DNA of 10,233 nucleotides, taken from JBFWWW01 sp050245975. GTDB lineage: Bacteria > Pseudomonadota > Alphaproteobacteria > Rhizobiales > Hyphomicrobiaceae. The notes beneath the pieces are model-generated. The model worked only from the letters and a program-made list of their open reading frames with translations. It did no database searches and was not told the origin of the DNA. How positions within the stretch are numbered: the first letter of the stretch is position 1; each line of letters starts with the position of its first letter. The stretch lies in the NCBI GenBank assembly GCA_050245975.1, contig JBFWWW010000144.1, positions 1 through 10,233 on the forward strand. The letters run 5' to 3'. Shown here piece after piece: positions 6,103-10,233 of the stretch. A program made the position numbers and the translations under genes.

Positions 6103-7428
6103 ATGCGCAAACCAGCCCATCCCGACAGCGACGCCTCGGCGGTCTTCATCAACGCCCGCGTCATCGATCCCGCCAGCGGTCGCGACGAGCCGGGTGGCGT
6201 GCTCGTGCGCGACGGCGTGATCGCCGAGGTCGGCCCGCACCTGCGGCGCAACGCGCCGGAGGGAGCCGACGTCATCGACTGCAAGGGCAATCTGCTTTGC
6301 CCGGGCCTGATCGACATGCAGGTCTATACCGGCGAACCCGGGCAGGAACACCGCGAAACGCTCAAGACCGCCAGCCAGGCCGCCGCGGCGGGCGGGGTAA
6401 CGACCATCGTCGTCATGCCCGACACCGAGCCGGTCATCGACCAGGTGGCCCTCGTCGACTTCGTCCAGCGGCGCGCGCGCGACAACGCCATTGTCAACGT
6501 GCACGTCATGGCCGCCATGACGCGCGGCCTCCAGGGCCAGGAAATCACCGAGATCGGCCTGCTGAAGCGGGCCGGCGCAGTGGCCTTCACCAACGGCAAG
6601 GGAAGCGTTGCGAACACGCGGGTGATGAACAATGCGCTGCTTTACGCGAAGGACTTCGGCGCGCTGATCGTTCACCACACAGAGGATCCCTACCTTACGC
6701 AGGGCGCGGTCATGAACGCGGGCGAGGTATCGACCCGGCTCGGCCTGCCGGGCGTCAGCAGCGCCGCCGAGACCATCGTGCTCGAGCGCGACGTGCGGCT
6801 CGTCGAAGTGACCGGCGGACGCTATCACGCCGCGACGCTGTCGTGTGCTGCGAGCATGGCGGTCATCCGCGCGGCGAAGGCCCGCAAGCTGCCCGTCACT
6901 TGCGGTGTATCGATCAATCATCTCACGCTCAACGAGAACGATATCGGCCACTACCGGACCTTCTTCAAGCTCAGGCCGCCGCTGCGGTCGGAAGATGACC
7001 GGATGTCTCTCGTGCGCGCGCTTGCCGCCGGCGAGATCGATGTCATCGTCTCGAGCCACGACCCGCAGGATGTCGAGGTGAAGCGGCAGCCGTTCGCGGA
7101 AGCCGCAGACGGCGCCATCGGCCTCGAAACGCTGCTCGCAGCCGCGCTGCGCCTCAATCACAACGACGACGTCCCGCTGCTCGCCATTCTGCGCGCAATG
7201 ACGATCAATCCGGCGCGACTGCTGGGCCTGCCGTCGGGGCGCATCGAGAAGGGCGCGCCGGCCGACCTCGTGCTCGTCGATCCGGGCCAGCCGTGGGTCG
7301 TCGACAAGGCGCTGATCCGCGCACGCTCGAAAAACTCGCCGTTCGACGAAAGCAAGATGCAGGGCCGCGTGCTGCTGACCATGGTTGCCGGCCGCACCGT
7401 GTATCGCTACGCTCAGAGCGAACGCTGA
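6103..7428 (+). CDS. pyrX: Dihydroorotase-like protein, probably non-catalytic (PyrX/PyrC' type)
   Basis: A 441-residue member of the amidohydrolase superfamily, dihydroorotase branch, with the family blocks CPGLIDM (66-72), AAAAGGVTTIVVMPDTEP (93-110), FKLRPPLRSEDDR (288-300) and TINPARLLGLPSGRIEKGAPADLVLVD over 367-393. The metal-site motif, normally D-x-H-x-H, reads D71-M-Q73-V-Y75, so both histidines are gone. The catalytic aspartate segment, normally TDHAPH, reads S317-S-H-D-P-Q322. Other histidines (H191/H192, H242, H273) remain. Such degenerate homologues next to pyrB are known: in Pseudomonas, PyrC' is inactive and is needed to assemble active aspartate carbamoyltransferase. I infer the same structural role here, with a catalytic pyrC elsewhere. 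ATG 6103 has GAGG 6 bases upstream, overlapping the pyrB stop codon; translational coupling is likely. Many databases would call it simply pyrC. Confidence 0.93.
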   Translation: MRKPAHPDSDASAVFINARVIDPASGRDEPGGVLVRDGVIAEVGPHLRRNAPEGADVIDCKGNLLCPGLIDMQVYTGEPGQEHRETLKTASQAAAAGGVTTIVVMPDTEPVIDQVALVDFVQRRARDNAIVNVHVMAAMTRGLQGQEITEIGLLKRAGAVAFTNGKGSVANTRVMNNALLYAKDFGALIVHHTEDPYLTQGAVMNAGEVSTRLGLPGVSSAAETIVLERDVRLVEVTGGRYHAATLSCAASMAVIRAAKARKLPVTCGVSINHLTLNENDIGHYRTFFKLRPPLRSEDDRMSLVRALAAGEIDVIVSSHDPQDVEVKRQPFAEAADGAIGLETLLAAALRLNHNDDVPLLAILRAMTINPARLLGLPSGRIEKGAPADLVLVDPGQPWVVDKALIRARSKNSPFDESKMQGRVLLTMVAGRTVYRYAQSER

Positions 7429-7473
7429 CCTGCTGCGTAAAGGCGCCGGCCGGCAGTTCGATTGGGGGGCGTC

Positions 7474-8100
7474 TTGGGGCTCGGGTCACTCATTTCCGTT
7501 TCCGCATTGCTGGCGCTTCTGACCGGCTACCTGCTGGGCTCGATCCCGTTCGGCCTCGTCCTGACGCGCGCTGCGGGTCTCGGCGACGTGCGCCGCATCG
7601 GCTCGGGCAACATCGGCGCCACCAACGTGCTGCGCACGGGCAACAAGGGCCTCGCGGCCGGGACGCTGCTGCTCGATCTTCTGAAAGGAACCGCCGCGGT
7701 GCTGCTGGTGTTCGAGGTCGCCAAGCACTTCGATCCGTTCGCCGCCACGCAGCTGTCCTATGTCGCCGCCCTCGGCGCCATCCTCGGCCACCTGTTTCCC
7801 GTTTGGCTCAACTTCTCCGGCGGCAAGGGCGTCGCCACCTACATCGGCACGCTGATCGGGCTCAACTGGCCGGCGGCGGTCGTCTTCTGCCTCGTATGGG
7901 CGGTTGTCGCCGCCATCAGCCGCTATTCCTCGCTTGCGGCCCTCGTGGCGACGGCTGCAGTTGCCCTCTATTACATCGTCACCGGATGGGTCGGTCTCTT
8001 TTTCATTCTCGTCATTTCGGCGCTCATCGTCGCGCGCCACCACGCCAATATTCGCCGTCTCATGTCCGGCGAGGAAAGCCGGATCGGTGCCAGGTCATGA
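7474..8100 (+). CDS. plsY: Glycerol-3-phosphate acyltransferase PlsY
   Basis: Integral inner-membrane enzyme that transfers an acyl group from acyl phosphate to glycerol 3-phosphate, giving lysophosphatidic acid, the first step of phospholipid synthesis in bacteria that use the PlsX/PlsY route. The 208 residues contain several membrane segments and the PlsY motifs in order: GYLLGSIPFG (18-27), GSGNIGATNVLR (43-54), GHLFPVWLNFSGGKGVAT (105-122) and ARHHANIRRL near 187-196. The start is not certain: TTG 7474 has a run of six G (7464-7469) just upstream that could act as a weak ribosome binding site, while TTG 7462 would add four residues but has nothing ahead of it. There is no ATG before the first membrane segment. 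It follows the dihydroorotase-like gene by 45 bp and overlaps dprA by 14 bp, so it is likely in the same operon. No plsX is in view. Confidence 0.95.
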   Translation: MGLGSLISVSALLALLTGYLLGSIPFGLVLTRAAGLGDVRRIGSGNIGATNVLRTGNKGLAAGTLLLDLLKGTAAVLLVFEVAKHFDPFAATQLSYVAALGAILGHLFPVWLNFSGGKGVATYIGTLIGLNWPAAVVFCLVWAVVAAISRYSSLAALVATAAVALYYIVTGWVGLFFILVISALIVARHHANIRRLMSGEESRIGARS

Positions 8101-9256
8101 GACGCGACTGCGCCTGACGCGCGCGCCGCTGCCGCAGGCGCCGCTCGACGACGCGCAGCGGCTGGCCTGCCTGCGCCTCATCCGCAGCGAGAACGTCGGA
8201 CCGACGGCGTTCCGCGAACTCATCAATCGCTTCGGCGGCGCCGACAAGGCACTCTCCGCCCTGCCCCAGCTCGCGCGCCGCGGCGGGCGCGCACGTGCCA
8301 TCCGCGTCTGCCCGGCTGCCACAGCCGAAGCCGAACTCGATGCTGCCCGCCGCGCCGGTGCGCATCCGGTCTTCACCATCGAGCCCGGCTATCCGCCAGC
8401 TCTTGCAGCGGTCGAAGCGCCGCCGCCGATGCTCTACGTCAAGGGCGATTTGTCCGTACTGGCACGGCCGATGCTCGCCATCGTCGGCTCGCGCGACGCC
8501 TCGGCTGCCGGCCGCAAGCTGGCGCGCACCTTTGCTGGCGCCCTCGGCGAAGCCCGTATCGTGGTCGCCTCCGGACTGGCGCGTGGCATCGATGCGGCTG
8601 CCCACGAGGCAGCGCTCGCAACGGGCACCGTCGCCGTGGTCGCCGGCGGCATCGACGTCGTGTATCCGCCCGAGCACGCCGACCTGCAGCGCCGCATCGG
8701 CGAGGCAGGATGCCTCGTCACCGAGCAGCCGCCGGGCTTCAAGCCACGCGGTAAGGATTTCCCCCGCCGCAACCGCATCATCTCCGGCATCTCGCTCGGC
8801 GTGCTGGTGGTGGAGGCGGCGCGGCGCTCAGGCACGCTCATCACGGCGCGCCTGGCCGCCGAGCAGGGCCGCGAAGTGTTCGCGGTGCCCGGTCATCCTC
8901 TGGACCCGCGCGCGGAAGGCACCAATGCGCTGCTGAAATCGGGGGCGACGCTCGTCACATCGCCGGACGACGTGCTGCAGGCGATTGCGCCGATGCTCGG
9001 CAAGCCTCATCTCAGGGAGCCCGGAGCGGATGCCCCGCCGTCGCCCGAGCCGCCACCAGCGGACACGGCCATCGACGAGAGCCGTGCCCGTGTCCTGACC
9101 GCGCTCGGCCCGGCGCCCATCGACATCGACGAGCTCATCCGCGCCAGCGGTCTCTCCTCGCGGATCGTCCATGCTGCACTCCTGGAGCTCGAGCTGGCCG
9201 GACGGATCGAGCGGCAGGGCTTCCAGCTCGTCGCGCTCAGGGCAGATTCCGCCTGA
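8087..9256 (+). CDS. dprA: DNA-processing protein DprA
   Basis: Binds incoming single-stranded DNA and helps RecA load on it during natural transformation; it is conserved also in species not known to be competent. The 389 residues show the full three-domain layout: an N-terminal helix-hairpin-helix-like region (about 21-65, with SENVGPTAFRELINRFGG), the Rossmann-fold core (about 95-300) with MLAIVGSRDASAAG, VVASGLARGIDAAAHEAAL, GGIDVVYPPEH, FPRRNRIISG and SGTLITARLAAEQGREVFA, and a C-terminal winged-helix domain (about 330-385) after a proline-rich linker (312-326). The start is a GTG at 8087 with GAGGAAAG at 8071-8078 (spacing 8), inside the end of plsY. This 14-bp overlap in a different frame points to coupled translation. 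The ATG at 8097 is out of frame. Confidence 0.95.
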   Translation: MPGHETRLRLTRAPLPQAPLDDAQRLACLRLIRSENVGPTAFRELINRFGGADKALSALPQLARRGGRARAIRVCPAATAEAELDAARRAGAHPVFTIEPGYPPALAAVEAPPPMLYVKGDLSVLARPMLAIVGSRDASAAGRKLARTFAGALGEARIVVASGLARGIDAAAHEAALATGTVAVVAGGIDVVYPPEHADLQRRIGEAGCLVTEQPPGFKPRGKDFPRRNRIISGISLGVLVVEAARRSGTLITARLAAEQGREVFAVPGHPLDPRAEGTNALLKSGATLVTSPDDVLQAIAPMLGKPHLREPGADAPPSPEPPPADTAIDESRARVLTALGPAPIDIDELIRASGLSSRIVHAALLELELAGRIERQGFQLVALRADSA

Positions 9257-9267
9257 CGCCAGAATAC

Positions 9268-9489
9268 CTACATGCGGCGCCGGCGCGTCGCCTCCCGGTG
9301 GGCCACTTCCAGGATGCGGGCGAGCGTATCGCAGTCGGCGCTTTCGGCCATGCACCGCAGCTCCTGGACCATGTCGGCGATGTATTCCAGCCGGTCGGCC
9401 GCCTCCCGTCCTGCAGTCGTCGGCCCCACTGGTGGACCCGTCGGCGGACCCGAAATGGTCTCCGCGCTGTCGATCTTGTCGAGCTTCAT
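9268..9489 (-). CDS. Small conserved-looking hypothetical protein, 73 residues
   Basis: I cannot assign a function. The N-terminal third is low-complexity and rich in Gly, Pro and Thr (PPTGPPVGPTT at about 15-25). The rest looks helical: RLEYIADMVQELRCMAESA followed by CDTLARILEVAHREATRRRR, ending in a basic tail. Proteins with this pattern, a helix with IADM..EL..MA and then LA..L..A..EA, are common small hypotheticals in Hyphomicrobiales as far as I recall. The start is firm: ATG 9489 has GGAGGT (9498-9493) 3 bases upstream, a second GGAGGT lies at 9512-9507, and an in-frame TAA lies between the two. It is convergent with dprA (11 bp between stops) and divergent from topA. No signal peptide or membrane segment is seen. 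Confidence 0.8.
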   Translation of the reverse strand: MKLDKIDSAETISGPPTGPPVGPTTAGREAADRLEYIADMVQELRCMAESADCDTLARILEVAHREATRRRRM

Positions 9490-9767
9490 GCCACCTCCAG
9501 GCTGTTACCTCCTGGCCGCGACGGGCCTAGACCGGGTCAGGACTAGGTGATTTCCGCAGGCATTGTCCAACATTTTTGTTGTTTTCAACGTTTAACGCAC
9601 TTTATCGCGGCCTTGGCCCCTCATTCATGGGTTTGACACCGGGAATATGTTCCACCATGGTCTCGCCCCGCCTGGGGCGCGGGTCATTCCAGGCCGACCT
9701 ATATAAATGCATTGCCGCGCAGCCGCCCGCTGGGGCCATAGGGCGCGCGGCAGGTTGAGATGGGCAA
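9490..9767. promoter_or_regulatory. Regulatory region between the 73-residue gene and topA
   Basis: A 278-bp stretch with no gene that I trust. It contains an AT-rich patch (9560-9605) that stands out from the GC-rich surroundings. Inside it CAACA (9568-9572), TGTTG (9577-9581) and CAAC (9586-9589) can form two mutually exclusive short hairpins sharing the middle arm. A perfect -35 box TTGACA (9633-9638) has only CATGGT (9656-9661) at the 17-bp distance. A perfect inverted repeat CGCCCC-GCCT-GGGGCG lies at 9664-9679. TATATAAA (9700-9707) could be a -10 box with a leader of about 54 bases before topA but has no -35 box. Which element drives topA cannot be told from sequence alone. Confidence 0.4.
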
Positions 9768-10233
9768 ATGAACATCGTTATTGTGGAATCGGCCGCCAAG
9801 GCCAAGACGATCAACAAGTATCTGGGCGGCAACTACAAGGTCATCGCCTCCTACGGCCATGTCCGCGACCTCCCCTCCAAGGACGGTTCGGTGGAGCCCG
9901 ACAAGGACTTCGCCATGCACTGGGACGTGGATGGCCGCTCCACCAAGATCATGCGCGAGATCACCGATGCGGTGAAGAACGCCGACAAGCTGATCCTCGC
10001 CACCGACCCCGACCGCGAAGGCGAAGCCATCTCCTGGCACATCCTCGAGATCCTGAAGGGCCGGCACGCGCTCAAGAAGGGCGTGCCCGTCGAACGCGTC
10101 ACCTTCAACGCCGTCACCAAGCAGGCGGTGCTCGACGCCATGAGGGCGCCGCGCCAGATCGAAACGCCGCTGGTGGAGGCCTATCTCGCGCGCCGCGCGC
10201 TCGACTACCTCGTCGGCTTCACGCTGTCGCCGG
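9768..10233 (+). CDS. topA: DNA topoisomerase I, N-terminal part (cut by right edge)
   Basis: Type IA topoisomerase that relaxes negative supercoils. The first 155 codons are in view and the frame runs open off the right edge. They cover the TOPRIM domain: MNIVIVESAAKAKTINKYLG holds the catalytic-site glutamate E8, and LATDPDREGEAISWH (77-91) holds the magnesium-binding D80, D82 and E84. SYGHVRDLPSK (28-38) and the entry into domain IV, ETPLVEAYLARRALDYLVGF (132-151), are also typical. The active-site tyrosine lies beyond the edge. ATG 9768 is the natural start because the conserved N-terminus begins exactly there; the ribosome binding site is weak (GAGATGGG just ahead), and the ATG at 9760 is out of frame. 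Its place after dprA, with a small gene between, is the arrangement I recall from Hyphomicrobiales. Confidence 0.96.
   Translation, partial: MNIVIVESAAKAKTINKYLGGNYKVIASYGHVRDLPSKDGSVEPDKDFAMHWDVDGRSTKIMREITDAVKNADKLILATDPDREGEAISWHILEILKGRHALKKGVPVERVTFNAVTKQAVLDAMRAPRQIETPLVEAYLARRALDYLVGFTLSP

Noticed and set aside
7445..7454. Perfect palindrome GCCGGCCGGC between the dihydroorotase-like gene and plsY
   Set aside because: Ten-base GC palindromes are common by chance in DNA this rich in G+C. It has no T tract or other sign of a terminator, and the genes around it look co-transcribed.
9602..9832. Minus-strand open frame of 76 codons over the topA start
   Set aside because: It overlaps the conserved N-terminus of topA and has no convincing ribosome binding site or family resemblance.
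1..10233. Defence system, prophage, insertion sequence, CRISPR array, tRNA or rRNA
   Set aside because: I saw no spaced direct repeats, terminal inverted repeats, transposase or integrase motifs, or tRNA-like cloverleaf. The gene content is ordinary chromosomal housekeeping.

Overview
The window is high-GC (by eye about two thirds G+C; not counted) and reads as chromosomal DNA of an alphaproteobacterium, most likely of the order Hyphomicrobiales (Rhizobiales). The grounds are the protein types and the gene order pyrB - dihydroorotase-like gene - plsY - dprA - topA, which I recall as a common arrangement in that order. Most of the window is housekeeping DNA. I see no phage genes, insertion sequences, CRISPR arrays, tRNAs or rRNAs.

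Layout. (1) Positions 1-2259, minus strand: a two-gene unit with a UPF0173 metallo-beta-lactamase-fold hydrolase upstream and, after a 19-bp gap, a membrane protein of the fused MFS/spermidine synthase-like family. The membrane protein starts at TTG and runs off the left edge. (2) 2313-2819, plus: the RuvX/YqgF nuclease, divergent from the hydrolase. (3) 2820-3329: no intact conventional gene. It holds a coding-like stretch of about 100 codons that needs one frameshift to join a start codon, a possible promoter in front of it and a strong stem-loop behind it. (4) 3330-5003, minus: an AidB-like acyl-CoA dehydrogenase. (5) 5141-9256, plus: a tightly packed run of pyrB (aspartate carbamoyltransferase), a dihydroorotase homologue that has lost key metal-site residues (PyrX-type), plsY (glycerol-3-phosphate acyltransferase) and dprA, with dprA overlapping plsY by 14 bp. 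(6) 9268-9489, minus: a small conserved-looking protein of 73 residues with a strong ribosome binding site. (7) 9768-10233, plus: the start of topA, cut by the right edge.

How the genes relate. pyrB and the pseudo-dihydroorotase probably make one aspartate carbamoyltransferase complex in pyrimidine synthesis. plsY makes lysophosphatidic acid, the first acylated precursor of phospholipids. dprA loads RecA on incoming single-stranded DNA, and topA relaxes negative supercoils. These look like co-transcribed housekeeping genes rather than one pathway.

The most interesting points are regulatory. Good sigma70-like promoters in front of ruvX, pyrB and the frameshifted small ORF all place the predicted transcript start at or within a few bases of the start codon, which suggests leaderless messages. 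The ruvX -10 box overlaps an opposite-strand -10-like box. The degenerate dihydroorotase and the broken small ORF are the other items worth checking. I found no convincing evidence of a new multi-gene system.
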